A stretch of DNA of 64,000 bases from Sphingomonas sp. PP-CC-1A-547. Lineage in GTDB: Bacteria > Pseudomonadota > Alphaproteobacteria > Sphingomonadales > Sphingomonadaceae. The stretch's first letter is position 1; every line of letters begins with the position of its first letter. A model generated the notes under the pieces. That model worked only from the letters and a program-made list of their open reading frames with translations. It was not told the DNA's origin and did no database searches. Positions 51,715 to 64,000 of the stretch are shown here, one piece after another. The translations under genes and the position numbers were made by a program. The stretch covers positions 186,001 through 250,000 of the forward strand of contig NZ_RAPZ01000013.1 in NCBI RefSeq assembly GCF_003610375.1, given 5' to 3'.

Positions 51715-52668
51715 ATGAGCCTCACCGTCGCCGTCCAGATGGACCCGCTCGACAGCATCAACATCGCCGGCGATTCGACCTTCGCGCTGATGCTGTCCGC
51801 GCAGGACCGTGGCCATACGCTCTTCCATTACTCGGCCGAGGACCTGAACTACCGCGACGGCAAGGTCTGGGCGAAGGCGCATCCCGTCACCGTGCAGCGC
51901 GTCGTTGGCGATCACTTCAGCATCGGCGAATCCGTGAACCTCGACCTCGGCGACGAGGCCGACGTCGTGCTGATGCGGCAGGATCCGCCGTTCGATCTCG
52001 GCTACATCACCGCGACTCACCTGCTCGAGCGGATCGCGGACAAGACGCTCGTCGTGAACGATCCGGCACAGGTGCGGAACGCGCCAGAGAAGGTGTTCGT
52101 CCTCGATTACCCGCAATTCATGCCGCCGACGCTCGTCACGCGCTCGCTCGACGAGGCGCGGAAATTCCTCGCCGAGTACGGCGCGATCGTCATCAAGCCG
52201 CTGCACGGCAATGGCGGCAAGGCGATCTTCAAAGTCGAATCGGACGGCGCGAACCTGTCGGCGCTGATGGAGGTCTTCAACATGACGTGGCGCGAGCCGC
52301 ACATGGTGCAGGCGTTCCTCCCCGACGTCGCGAAGGGCGACAAGCGCATCGTGCTGATCGACGGCGAGGTCGCGGGTGCGATCAACCGCCTACCGGGCGA
52401 AGGCGAGATCCGTTCGAACCTCGCGGTCGGCGGCTCAGCGGAAAAGTCGGAACTGACCGACAAGGAGCGCGAGATCTGCGCGGTGCTCGGGCCGGAACTG
52501 AAGAAGCGTGGGTTGCTGTTCGTCGGGATCGACGTGATCGGCGGGACGTGGCTGACCGAGATCAACGTGACGTCGCCCACAGGGATCGTCGCGATCTCGA
52601 ACTTCGATGGGACCGATGTCGCGGGGATGATCTGGGATGCGATCGAGGCGAAGGTCGCGGCGCGGTAA
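51715..52668 (+). CDS. gshB: Glutathione synthetase
   Basis: GshB joins gamma-glutamylcysteine and glycine to form glutathione. The 317-residue ATP-grasp protein starts TVAVQMDPLDSINIAGDSTF and has VMRQDPPFD, IVIKPLHGNGGKAIF, and the metal-binding VGIDVIGGTWLTEINVTSP. It is third in the rsmI-yraN-gshB run, 64 bases after yraN. Confidence 0.96.
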   Translation: MSLTVAVQMDPLDSINIAGDSTFALMLSAQDRGHTLFHYSAEDLNYRDGKVWAKAHPVTVQRVVGDHFSIGESVNLDLGDEADVVLMRQDPPFDLGYITATHLLERIADKTLVVNDPAQVRNAPEKVFVLDYPQFMPPTLVTRSLDEARKFLAEYGAIVIKPLHGNGGKAIFKVESDGANLSALMEVFNMTWREPHMVQAFLPDVAKGDKRIVLIDGEVAGAINRLPGEGEIRSNLAVGGSAEKSELTDKEREICAVLGPELKKRGLLFVGIDVIGGTWLTEINVTSPTGIVAISNFDGTDVAGMIWDAIEAKVAAR

Positions 52669-52710
52669 TTTCAGCGCGAGTTGGAGCTGGTACGCCCAAC
52701 GGTCAGAAGA

Positions 52711-52819
52711 CCACCACCCCGGCGGAGGCCGGGGCCCAGTTGGCAAGGTTGCAGTAACGGAGCGCCGTCCTCCGTCATAACCGTCCCTCAATTGGGCCCC
52801 GGCCTTCGCCGGGGTGGTG
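52711..52819. repeat. Paired inverted repeat, 'CCACCCCGGCGGAGGCCGGG' family, copy 3
   Basis: CCACCCCGGCGGAGGCCGGG with GCCCAGTTGG mirrors CAATTGGGCC and CCGGCCTTCGCCGGGGTGG. It lies between gshB and the DedA gene. Confidence 0.92.
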
Positions 52820-52865
52820 TGATGTCGGCGGAACCCATTCGGCGTCCCGGCAGTATCTCATACCC

Positions 52866-53465
52866 ATGACCGAATTCATCCTCGATCTCATCGCCTGGGG
52901 CGGATATTTCGGTATCTTCCTGTTGATGGCGCTCGAGAATATCGTGCCCCCGGTGCCGTCCGAAGTGATCATGGGGCTCGGCGGCATGGCCGTCGCGCGC
53001 GGCGACATGAGCGTCGTTCCGCTTATCGCCTGGGGCACCGCGGGCTCGGTCGTCGGCAACTACTTCTGGTATTATATCGGCCGCAACATTGGCTACGAGC
53101 GCTTCCGCCCGTTCATCGAGCGCAACGGCCGCTGGCTGACGATGGAATGGTCCGACGTCGAGAAGATCCACCGCTTCTTCATGAAGCGCGGTGGCTGGGT
53201 GATCTTCGTATTCCGGTTCATGCCGACCTTCCGCACCGTCATTTCACTGCCCGCCGGGATGACACGCATGCCGATCTGGCAGTTCGTGATCTGGACCGCG
53301 GCGGGCAGCGCGATCTGGAACACCGTGCTGGCCTATGCCGGCATCCTGCTCGGTTCGCATTTCGAGGAGCTCGATCGCTATGTCGGGCCGGTCGCGGTGG
53401 CGACGTTCGTCGTCATCATCATCGGCTATGGCTGGCGCGTACTGACCTGGAAACCGAAGGGCTAG
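52866..53465 (+). CDS. DedA family membrane protein
   Basis: DedA proteins recycle undecaprenyl phosphate or other lipid carriers across the membrane. The 199-residue protein shows the family pattern: ALENIVPPVPSEVIMGLGG with a conserved glutamate, a reentrant loop, and FRFMPTFRTVISLPAGMTRM with the essential arginines. Four to five hydrophobic segments are visible. Its stop overlaps the convergent xerC stop by three bases (CTAG). Confidence 0.93.
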   Translation: MTEFILDLIAWGGYFGIFLLMALENIVPPVPSEVIMGLGGMAVARGDMSVVPLIAWGTAGSVVGNYFWYYIGRNIGYERFRPFIERNGRWLTMEWSDVEKIHRFFMKRGGWVIFVFRFMPTFRTVISLPAGMTRMPIWQFVIWTAAGSAIWNTVLAYAGILLGSHFEELDRYVGPVAVATFVVIIIGYGWRVLTWKPKG

Positions 53466-54367
53466 ACGCCGCCATGCGGGTGGGCGTTGCGGTACACGTC
53501 CATCAGGTGCGCGGCATCGACCTGCGTATAGACTTGCGTCGAACTCAGGCTCGCATGACCAAGCAACTCCTGCAGCGCCCGCAGATCCGCCCCCCGCCCC
53601 AGCAGATGCGTCGCGAAACTGTGCCGCAGGGCATGCGGCGTCGTCCGATCGCCCAGCCCCAACCGTGCTCGCGCCGACTGCACCGCGCGGCGGATCATGA
53701 CTGGCGACAACGCCCCGCCCTTCGCCCCACGGAACAACGGTTCGCCGCGCGTAACCGGCCACGGCGTCTGCGCGACATATGCTTCGATTGCCGTACGCAC
53801 CTGCGGCAACAAGGGCACCACGCGCGTCTTGGCGCGCTTGCCCGTCACCCGGATCGTCTCGCCGAGCGGCAGGATATCGCCCCGCAACGTCAACGCCTCG
53901 CCGATTCGCAACCCTGCGCCGTACAGCAGCAGCAACACCGCCCAGTCGCGCGCGCCGATCCACGGCTCCGCCGCGTCGTCGGCCACCTCTTCGGCCAACG
54001 CGACCGCTTCGGCCGGCGAGATCGGTCGCGGCACGCCCGCCTTCACGCGCGGCCCCCGCATCCGCGGCTGCTCCGCGCCTTCGTTCGCCCAGGCGAGAAA
54101 CCCCCGCACCGCCGACAATTCGCGCGCCGCGGATGCGTTGCCCAACCCCGCCTCGCGACGCTGCGTCAGGTACGCCCGCAGGTCCGTCGCCGTCACCCGT
54201 GCCAGCGCCCCGCGCGTGATCCGCTCGCCCCAATGCCCGACCAGGAACGCGGCCAACCGCTCCGCTGATGCCTGGTACGCCCGCACCGTATGCTCCGACC
54301 GCCGACGGTCGCGGGCGAGGTGGTCCGCCCAAAGCATAGACGGTGGCATCGTTTCCGTATTATCCAT
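53462..54367 (-). CDS. xerC: Tyrosine recombinase XerC
   Basis: XerC, with XerD, resolves chromosome dimers at dif. The 301-residue protein has the N-terminal SAM-like binding domain (ARDRRRSEHTVRAYQASAER) and the catalytic domain with Arg in GAGLRIGEAL, HALRHSFATHLL, and LGHASLSSTQVYTQ with the nucleophilic tyrosine. The ATG at 54367 is used; 54349 is an alternative and 54430 reads into the divergent gene. XerC is slightly preferred over XerD by the sequence and by its distance from any mobile element. Confidence 0.93.
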   Translation of the reverse strand: MDNTETMPPSMLWADHLARDRRRSEHTVRAYQASAERLAAFLVGHWGERITRGALARVTATDLRAYLTQRREAGLGNASAARELSAVRGFLAWANEGAEQPRMRGPRVKAGVPRPISPAEAVALAEEVADDAAEPWIGARDWAVLLLLYGAGLRIGEALTLRGDILPLGETIRVTGKRAKTRVVPLLPQVRTAIEAYVAQTPWPVTRGEPLFRGAKGGALSPVMIRRAVQSARARLGLGDRTTPHALRHSFATHLLGRGADLRALQELLGHASLSSTQVYTQVDAAHLMDVYRNAHPHGGV

Positions 54368-54428
54368 ACAAGCACAGTAACGCGTTCCTTCGGCAAAGAA
54401 AATTAACTCCATCGCGATAGTCAGTGCC

Positions 54429-55889
54429 ATGTCCGCTACCGATTTCCAGTCCGAGTCCTTCGCCGATGAAAAGCGGCGCGTGGCCGCGCTTCACGCACTG
54501 GCCTTGCTCGACAGCGAGCCGGAACGCGAATTCGATGCGCTCGTCGCGCTGGCGGCAGAAATGCTTGGGTGCCCGATCGCGCTGATGACCCTGGTCGACA
54601 GCGATCGACTATGGATCAAGGCCGCAACCGGCGGCGAACGCGGCGAAATCAGTCGCGATATCGGTATGTGCGCCTACACGATCCAGAACGACGATCCGCT
54701 CGTCATCGAAGACCTCGACATCGATTCGCGGTTTGCCATGAACCCGCTGGTCATGGCCGAGCGGGGCGCTCGCTTTTATGCAGGTGCTGCGATCCATGCG
54801 ATCGATGGCCGGGGTGAGCGTCATGCGATCGGCACAATATGCGTCATCGATACGGCGCCGCGCAGTCTGAACGATGCCGGCCGCCGCGCGCTGATGCATC
54901 TGGCAACGCTGGCGGAAACGGCGATCGCGGCGCGCTCCGCCGCGAATCAGGCGATTGCGATCGCCACCACCGCCGACCGGCAAGCCGCAGCGCTCGAACG
55001 CCAGGACCGGATTTTCCGTCAGGCTGAACGGATGGCTGCGATGGGGTCCTGGCAAGCCTCGCTCGATCATCAGGAGATGGCTTGGTCGGACGGCGTGTTC
55101 CACATCTACGGCCTGCCCGTTGGTCCCGTGCCAGAAATGGAAATCGCGATGGGCTTTTATCCGCCGCACGCGAGGGACGAGCTGAACGCCTCGATGGCCT
55201 CGACATTGGAAACAGGTAGGCCGTTCGATATCGAGGTCGACTTCCTGACAGCAAAGGATGAACCGCGTAGGGTCCGCGTGCTGGGCGAACTTGAGATCGA
55301 CAACAATACAGCCGTTGGGTTTGTCGGGGTATTTCAGGATGTCACAGAGCGCCATGCGCTTGAAACGACATTGCGACGGACCGCTGATACCGATTCGCTG
55401 ACCGGGATCGCCAACCGTGCGGCGTTCGATCGCGTGCTCGACCGGGCGATATCCCGCGCGCATGCCGAGGGAACGCCGCTGTTGCTGGCACTGGTCGATC
55501 TCGATGGCTTCAAGGCTATCAACGATACGCTTGGGCATACCGCCGGCGACGACGTACTGCGCGGCGTTGGGCGGGAACTTCAGGCGCAGTGGTTGATGGG
55601 CAGCTTCGTTGCGCGGCTCGGTGGCGACGAGTTTGCCGTGCTGATCGAAGATCCAGTGCTTGCCGCGACACCCGCACGAATCTGTGCGCGGCTGGAGGAA
55701 TCGCTGCGGTTTCCCATTTCCATGAACGGATTGGCGATGGTCAGCGCCGGCACGGTCGGGATCGCCGCACTAACGCCTGATTGCCACTCGATCCGCGACT
55801 TCGTCCACCGCGTGGACACGGTGCTGTACCAGGCAAAGCGTGCGCGGGTAGGCGAACGCCGACGATCCGACCGACGAAGCGCTGCGTAA
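54429..55889 (+). CDS. GAF-PAS-GGDEF diguanylate cyclase
   Basis: The 486-residue protein has a GAF domain (about residues 20-165; IALMTLVDSDRLWIKA, IGMCAYTIQNDDPLVIEDL, shortened here), a PAS-like domain (about 195-305; GSWQASLDHQEMAWSDGVF), and a GGDEF domain with intact RLGGDEFAVLI. It should make c-di-GMP. The RXXD product-inhibition site expected just upstream of GGDEF is missing (FVAR precedes it). No membrane span is seen, so it is a soluble sensor. It is divergent from xerC. Confidence 0.93.
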   Translation: MSATDFQSESFADEKRRVAALHALALLDSEPEREFDALVALAAEMLGCPIALMTLVDSDRLWIKAATGGERGEISRDIGMCAYTIQNDDPLVIEDLDIDSRFAMNPLVMAERGARFYAGAAIHAIDGRGERHAIGTICVIDTAPRSLNDAGRRALMHLATLAETAIAARSAANQAIAIATTADRQAAALERQDRIFRQAERMAAMGSWQASLDHQEMAWSDGVFHIYGLPVGPVPEMEIAMGFYPPHARDELNASMASTLETGRPFDIEVDFLTAKDEPRRVRVLGELEIDNNTAVGFVGVFQDVTERHALETTLRRTADTDSLTGIANRAAFDRVLDRAISRAHAEGTPLLLALVDLDGFKAINDTLGHTAGDDVLRGVGRELQAQWLMGSFVARLGGDEFAVLIEDPVLAATPARICARLEESLRFPISMNGLAMVSAGTVGIAALTPDCHSIRDFVHRVDTVLYQAKRARVGERRRSDRRSAA

Positions 55890-55931
55890 AGCGGTTCACG
55901 CGGAGTCGATCTGTCCCCATATACCGACACG

Positions 55932-58103
55932 ATGTCGTCCCGCGCCCGTGTCCTGATCCTCAACGCCGCCCTCGGGCCGCTCGACTACCGCGTGCTGGCG
56001 GGCATGAGCGTCGAGCCCGGCTCGGTCGTGGTCGCGCCGCTGGGGCCCCGGCAGTTGCTCGGCGTGGTGTGGGAGGCGGAGCGGATGCCGTCGGATGCGG
56101 AGGTGGGCGACAACCGGTTGCGCAATCTGCTCGCGGTCGCCGACGTACCGCCTCTGGGGGCGCCGTTGCGGCGGCTAGTCGAGTGGACCGCAGATTATTA
56201 CCTCGCGCCCGCGGCTTCGGTGTTGCGGATGACGCTGGCGTCCACCTCGGCGCTGGAGGGGGCACGAACCGCTGTTGAGTATCGTTCTACCGGGGTCGTG
56301 CCCCCTCGCCTGACGCCACAGCGCGAGCAGGCGCTCGAGCGGATCGGTGACCGGCAGGGCCTGATCCGCGAACTCGCGACGATCGCCGAGGTGAGCGACG
56401 CGGTGATCCGCGGGCTGGTGAAGGTCGGCGCGATCGAGGCGGTCGAGGTGAGCATCGACAACCCCTACCCCGTGCCCGACCCGCAGCATCATGAGCCGAC
56501 TTTGTCAGAAGACCAGCGAGCAGCAGCCGATGTCCTGGTCGCTGGCGTGGCCGAGCATGCGTTCCACCCAACGCTGCTCGACGGCGTCACCGGGTCGGGC
56601 AAGACCGAGGTGTATTTCGAGGCGGTGGCGCAGGCGATCCGCGACGGTCGCCAGACTTTGGTGCTGCTTCCCGAGATCGCGCTGACCGAGCCTTTCCTCA
56701 AGCGCTTCCACGACCGCTTCGGCTGCGAGCCGATCGCGTGGCATTCGGGACTCCGCTCGACCCAACGTCGGCGTGCGTGGCGAGCGATCGCGAGCGGTGA
56801 GGCGCTGGTGACGGTGGGGGCGCGATCGGCGCTGTTCCTGCCGTACCGCGACCTTGGACTGATTGTGGTCGACGAGGCGCACGAGACCAGTTTCAAGCAG
56901 GAAGAGGGCGTGCATTATCACGCGCGCGACGTGGCGGTGATGCGCGGCAAGTTCGAGGGATGCCCGGTCATCCTTGCCTCCGCGACGCCCGCGATTGAGA
57001 CCCGCCAGCAGGTCGCGACCGGGCGCTACGCGGAGTTGAAGCTGCCCGGCCGGTTCGGGGCGGCGGAGATGCCGACGATCGAACCGATCGATCTTATCAA
57101 GGAACCGCCCGAACGCGGCCGCTGGCTGGCCCCGCGACTGGTGAAGGCGATGCAGGAGACGCTTGAACGGCGCGAGCAGTCGCTGCTGTTCCTCAACCGG
57201 CGGGGCTACGCGCCGCTGACGCTGTGTCGGACGTGCGGGCACCGATTTCAATGTCCGAACTGCACCGCCTGGATGGTCGAACACCGCCTCACGCGCCGCC
57301 TCGCCTGCCACCATTGCGGCCATGCCGAACCGACGCCGCGCGTGTGTCCCGAGTGCAAGGGCGAGGATACGCTGGTCGCGTGCGGGCCCGGCGTCGAACG
57401 AATCGCCGACGAGGTAACGGCGTTGTTCCCCGAGGCGAAGACGGCCGTCGTCACGTCCGACACGATCTGGTCCCCGGCCAAGGCGGCGGAGTTCGTCGGG
57501 CGGATGGAGGCGGGGGATATCGACATCGTCGTCGGCACGCAGCTCGTGACGAAGGGGTATCACTTTCCGAACCTCACCCTGGTCGGCGTGGTCGATGCGG
57601 ATTTGGGGCTCGACGGCGGCGATCTGCGGGCTGCGGAGCGCACGTTCCAGCAGATCCGGCAGGTGTCGGGGCGCGCCGGGCGTGGCGAAAAGCCGGGGCA
57701 CGTCTTCATCCAGACGCATAGCCCCAGCGCACAGGTCATGCAGGCGCTGATTACCGGCGATGCCGACGCGTTCTACGCCGCGGAAACGGACGCGCGGAAG
57801 GATGCAGGCGCGCCGCCGTTCGGGCGCTATGCCGCGATCGTGGTGTCGTCGGAGGACCAGTCCTGCGCGCACGAGACGGCCAAGCTCGTCGGCCGCAGTG
57901 CGCCCGAAGTCGACGGCATGCACGTTTACGGCCCCGCCCCCGCCCCGCTGGCGATGCTGCGCGGCCGGCATCGCTACCGACTGCTCGTCCATGCGCGGCG
58001 AGCGCTGGACGTGCAGGACGTCATACGGGACTGGCTGGGGAAGCTGGAATGGCCTTCCAAGGCGCGGGTGACGGTGGACGTCGACCCGTATAATTTCCTC
58101 TGA
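55932..58103 (+). CDS. priA: Primosomal replication restart helicase PriA
   Basis: PriA reloads DnaB at stalled forks. The 723-residue protein has the Walker A GVTGSGKTEVYFEA, the DEAH box VVDEAHETSFKQEE, and two pairs of zinc-binding cysteine motifs (CRTCGHRFQCPNC and CHHCGHAEPTPRVCPEC). The N-terminal 3'-end binding domain (VLILNAALGPLDYRVL) is present. It is followed 47 bases later by an acyltransferase gene on the same strand. Confidence 0.97.
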   Translation: MSSRARVLILNAALGPLDYRVLAGMSVEPGSVVVAPLGPRQLLGVVWEAERMPSDAEVGDNRLRNLLAVADVPPLGAPLRRLVEWTADYYLAPAASVLRMTLASTSALEGARTAVEYRSTGVVPPRLTPQREQALERIGDRQGLIRELATIAEVSDAVIRGLVKVGAIEAVEVSIDNPYPVPDPQHHEPTLSEDQRAAADVLVAGVAEHAFHPTLLDGVTGSGKTEVYFEAVAQAIRDGRQTLVLLPEIALTEPFLKRFHDRFGCEPIAWHSGLRSTQRRRAWRAIASGEALVTVGARSALFLPYRDLGLIVVDEAHETSFKQEEGVHYHARDVAVMRGKFEGCPVILASATPAIETRQQVATGRYAELKLPGRFGAAEMPTIEPIDLIKEPPERGRWLAPRLVKAMQETLERREQSLLFLNRRGYAPLTLCRTCGHRFQCPNCTAWMVEHRLTRRLACHHCGHAEPTPRVCPECKGEDTLVACGPGVERIADEVTALFPEAKTAVVTSDTIWSPAKAAEFVGRMEAGDIDIVVGTQLVTKGYHFPNLTLVGVVDADLGLDGGDLRAAERTFQQIRQVSGRAGRGEKPGHVFIQTHSPSAQVMQALITGDADAFYAAETDARKDAGAPPFGRYAAIVVSSEDQSCAHETAKLVGRSAPEVDGMHVYGPAPAPLAMLRGRHRYRLLVHARRALDVQDVIRDWLGKLEWPSKARVTVDVDPYNFL

Positions 58104-58150
58104 TCGTGCGGGCAACGCGGCCTTAACGCTCGGCCCGGTATGCGTGCCGG

Positions 58151-59227
58151 ATGACGCCGTCCCGCATCGCACCCATCCAATGGCTTCGCGCACTCGCGGC
58201 GACGCTCGTGTTGCTGATGCACGCGTCCGACATGATCGATTCCGGGCCGGTCGCACTGACCGGCAAGTTCGTACCGTCTGTCCCCAATCTATCGATGTTC
58301 GGTGCGAGCGGGGTCGACCTGTTCTTCGTCATCAGCGGGTTCGTCATGGCGCAGTCGCTGGCGACCGCGGACGCTGATTCGTGGCGGTTCCTAGCGAAGC
58401 GATGGCTGCGGATCGTGCCGTTGTTCGCGTGCGTCAGCGCAGTCTACATGATGATCATGCACGACCCGTTGACCGTTCCGGCGGCGTGGATGTCGATCAC
58501 CGTGCTGCCCGTTCTCGACGGAGCGGGCTACCATGTTCCCGCGCTGTATCCCGGCTGGACGCTCGGGTTCGAATTCGCGTTCTACGCCATCGTGGCGGTT
58601 GCCATGCGGGCGCCGCAGCGCCGTGTCGAAATGCTGCTAGCCCTCACGGTGGCGTTGGCGCTGATCGGCAGCGTCGTTCATCCCGGCTGGGCGCCTTTGA
58701 GGCTGCTGCTGAACCCGCTCCTGCTCGAATTTGCGCTAGGCGTGGGTGTGTGGATGGCTTGGCGCAACGGGATCAGCGCACGCTATGCGACGCCCGCGCT
58801 CGTCATCGGGACCGTGCTGCTGGTGGTCGGGATCGCCTTCGGACTGGGCGTGCCGCTATCGCTTCAGATCGAGGTTGCCGTTGCCGGTACCTCGGGCCTC
58901 GCGCGGACCTGGACGTGGGGCATTCCCTGGGCACTGGTGGTAGTCGGGGTGATCGACACATCGGCGGAGGGACGGTGCGAACGGATCGTCGCGCGCGTGG
59001 GCGATGCGTCCTATTCGACGTACCTAACCCATCCCTGCCTGATCGCGCTGCTCTGGATCGTCGGAGGCTATGCCCCAACCATGTCACCCTATCCGTTCGC
59101 GCTGGCGTTCATCGTCGCGTCGACGATGCTGGGATTGGCGGTGCATCGGTGGATCGAGCGGCCGCTGCTGGCGCGGTTGCGGCATCGCCCGTCAGTATCG
59201 ATCAGGCGAGCACCAGCGCTCGCCTGA
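58151..59227 (+). CDS. Acyltransferase 3 family protein (OafA-like)
   Basis: The 358-residue membrane protein starts IAPIQWLRALAATLVLLMHA, contains FGASGVDLFFVISGFVMAQS, and has about ten hydrophobic segments, the pattern of OafA/NodX acyltransferases that O-acetylate surface sugars. The histidine of the first motif is present (LMHASDM). Its stop is six bases from the convergent atpC stop. The substrate is unknown. Confidence 0.92.
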   Translation: MTPSRIAPIQWLRALAATLVLLMHASDMIDSGPVALTGKFVPSVPNLSMFGASGVDLFFVISGFVMAQSLATADADSWRFLAKRWLRIVPLFACVSAVYMMIMHDPLTVPAAWMSITVLPVLDGAGYHVPALYPGWTLGFEFAFYAIVAVAMRAPQRRVEMLLALTVALALIGSVVHPGWAPLRLLLNPLLLEFALGVGVWMAWRNGISARYATPALVIGTVLLVVGIAFGLGVPLSLQIEVAVAGTSGLARTWTWGIPWALVVVGVIDTSAEGRCERIVARVGDASYSTYLTHPCLIALLWIVGGYAPTMSPYPFALAFIVASTMLGLAVHRWIERPLLARLRHRPSVSIRRAPALA

Positions 59228-59233
59228 CAGGCG

Positions 59234-59488
59234 TTATTCGCCGGCGTGTTCGGCGAGGACGGTCAGGCCCTTGGCGTTGACCTCGGCGAAGCCGCCCTTG
59301 ATCGCGATGATTTCGGGGGTGCCGTTCTGCGTGCGGAAGATTTGCACGCCGCCGTCGCGGACCGTCGACATGAAAGGCGCGTGGCCTTCGAGGACGCCGA
59401 AATCGCCTTCGGTGCCGGGGACGACGACCATGTAGACCTCCTCCGAGCGGACGAGCTTTTCTGGCGTGACGAGTTCGAAATGCAGCAT
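59234..59488 (-). CDS. atpC: ATP synthase F1 subunit epsilon
   Basis: The 84-residue protein begins [20 protein letters not shown] and contains [18 protein letters not shown], the epsilon beta-sandwich signature. It is short: only the N-terminal sandwich is present, without the C-terminal inhibitory helical hairpin. This is typical of many alphaproteobacterial epsilon subunits. It is last in the F1 operon, after atpD and a palindromic repeat. Confidence 0.95.
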   Translation of the reverse strand: MLHFELVTPEKLVRSEEVYMVVVPGTEGDFGVLEGHAPFMSTVRDGGVQIFRTQNGTPEIIAIKGGFAEVNAKGLTVLAEHAGE

Positions 59489-59502
59489 CTTGTTCGCCTT
59501 CT

Positions 59503-59603
59503 CCCTCTCCCCTGCGGGGAGAGGGTCGGGGTGAGGGGCAGTACCGGGCGAAGGCGCTTGTGGCGACCCCTCACCCCAACCCTCTCCCCGGAGGGGAGAG
59601 GGA
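59503..59603. repeat. Paired inverted repeat, 'CCCTCTCCCC' family, copy 3
   Basis: CCCTCTCCCCTGCGGGGAGA with GGGTCGGGGTGAGGGGC mirrors CCCCTCACCCCAACCC and CTCTCCCCGGAGGGGAGAGG. It lies between atpD and atpC, inside the operon. Confidence 0.92.
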
Positions 59604-59614
59604 GCTAGAAAGGC

Positions 59615-62007
<2,393 letters not shown>

Positions 62008-62021
62008 CTTCTCTTCCTGCT

Positions 62022-62124
62022 CCCTCGCCCCTCCGGGGAGAGGGTTGGGGTGAGGGGCTGCCACGGGAGCGGCACCTCGCGGTACTACCCCTCACCCCGA
62101 CCCTCTCCCCAGCGGGGAGAGGGA
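62022..62124. repeat. Paired inverted repeat, 'CCCTCTCCCC' family, copy 4
   Basis: CCCTCGCCCCTCCGGGGAGA with GGGTTGGGGTGAGGGGC mirrors ACCCCTCACCCCGACCC and CTCTCCCCAGCGGGGAGAGG. It lies between atpA and atpG, inside the operon. Confidence 0.92.
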
Positions 62125-62131
62125 GTTTTAC

Positions 62132-64000
<1,869 letters not shown>

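Noticed and set aside
53462..54367. Integrase of a mobile element
   Set aside because: Sequence and housekeeping context fit XerC, with no att sites, tRNA target or cargo genes around it.

Overview
The window is about 64 kb of high-GC alphaproteobacterial chromosome, almost certainly from Sphingomonas or a close sphingomonad. The main support is a GcrA cell-cycle regulator, ATP synthase genes split into an F0 cluster (I-a-c-b'-b) and an F1 cluster (delta-alpha-gamma-beta-epsilon), hrcA-grpE divergent from rph-rdgB, and an RpoH-type dnaK promoter of alphaproteobacterial form. The assignment is inferred from gene content and protein sequence; no database was searched. I saw no rRNA, tRNA, transposase, prophage or CRISPR array.

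Layout. 0-8.5 kb: lipB, a Met-rich lipoprotein, a secreted protein, queC-queE (7-deazaguanine synthesis), argD-argF-hslO and a second secreted protein. 8.7-15.2 kb: parE, an outer-membrane beta-barrel gene convergent with gcrA, an ABC-2 permease and a beta-lactamase-fold hydrolase. 15.3-22.5 kb: metZ-apaG-lysR-GNAT, then recO-leuB-glycosyltransferase/GtrA, and a polysaccharide deacetylase. 22.6-32.1 kb: uvrC, a SugE/Gdx exporter, the F0 operon, and ydbH-ynbE-ydbL (AsmA-like inter-membrane lipid transport). 32.1-37 kb: radC, a BLUF photoreceptor, an EF-hand protein, purB, a 28-codon membrane peptide and a TM2 protein. 37-46.3 kb: dnaK-dnaJ, a copper chaperone, thrC, hrcA-grpE and rph-rdgB. 46.4-59.2 kb: an EAL protein, a CAP lipoprotein, hemW, an LpoA-like lipoprotein, rsmI-yraN-gshB, a DedA protein, xerC, a GGDEF protein, priA and an acyltransferase. 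59.2-64 kb: the F1 operon, whose first gene atpH runs off the window.

Most genes are housekeeping and tightly packed, with many 1-4 nt stop/start overlaps. Themes that recur are proteostasis (hslO, dnaKJ, hrcA-grpE), c-di-GMP and light signalling (EAL, GGDEF, BLUF), envelope maintenance (ydbH set, DedA, LpoA-like, Gtr/GtrA) and ATP synthesis.

The most unusual feature lies between the beta-barrel gene and gcrA. Each convergent gene is followed, six bases after its stop codon, by a copy of the same 92-bp element (87 of 92 positions identical). Each copy can fold into three hairpins and leads into its own intrinsic terminator. A compensatory base-pair change in the first hairpin suggests a structured 3'-UTR RNA or a 3'-UTR-derived small RNA. 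Other leads are RBS-masking hairpins ahead of the BLUF and sugE genes, a leader hairpin ahead of dnaK, an isolated 28-residue membrane peptide, and many families of paired inverted repeats in intergenic gaps, two of which extend into coding sequence (yraN start, a Vgr-like protein end).
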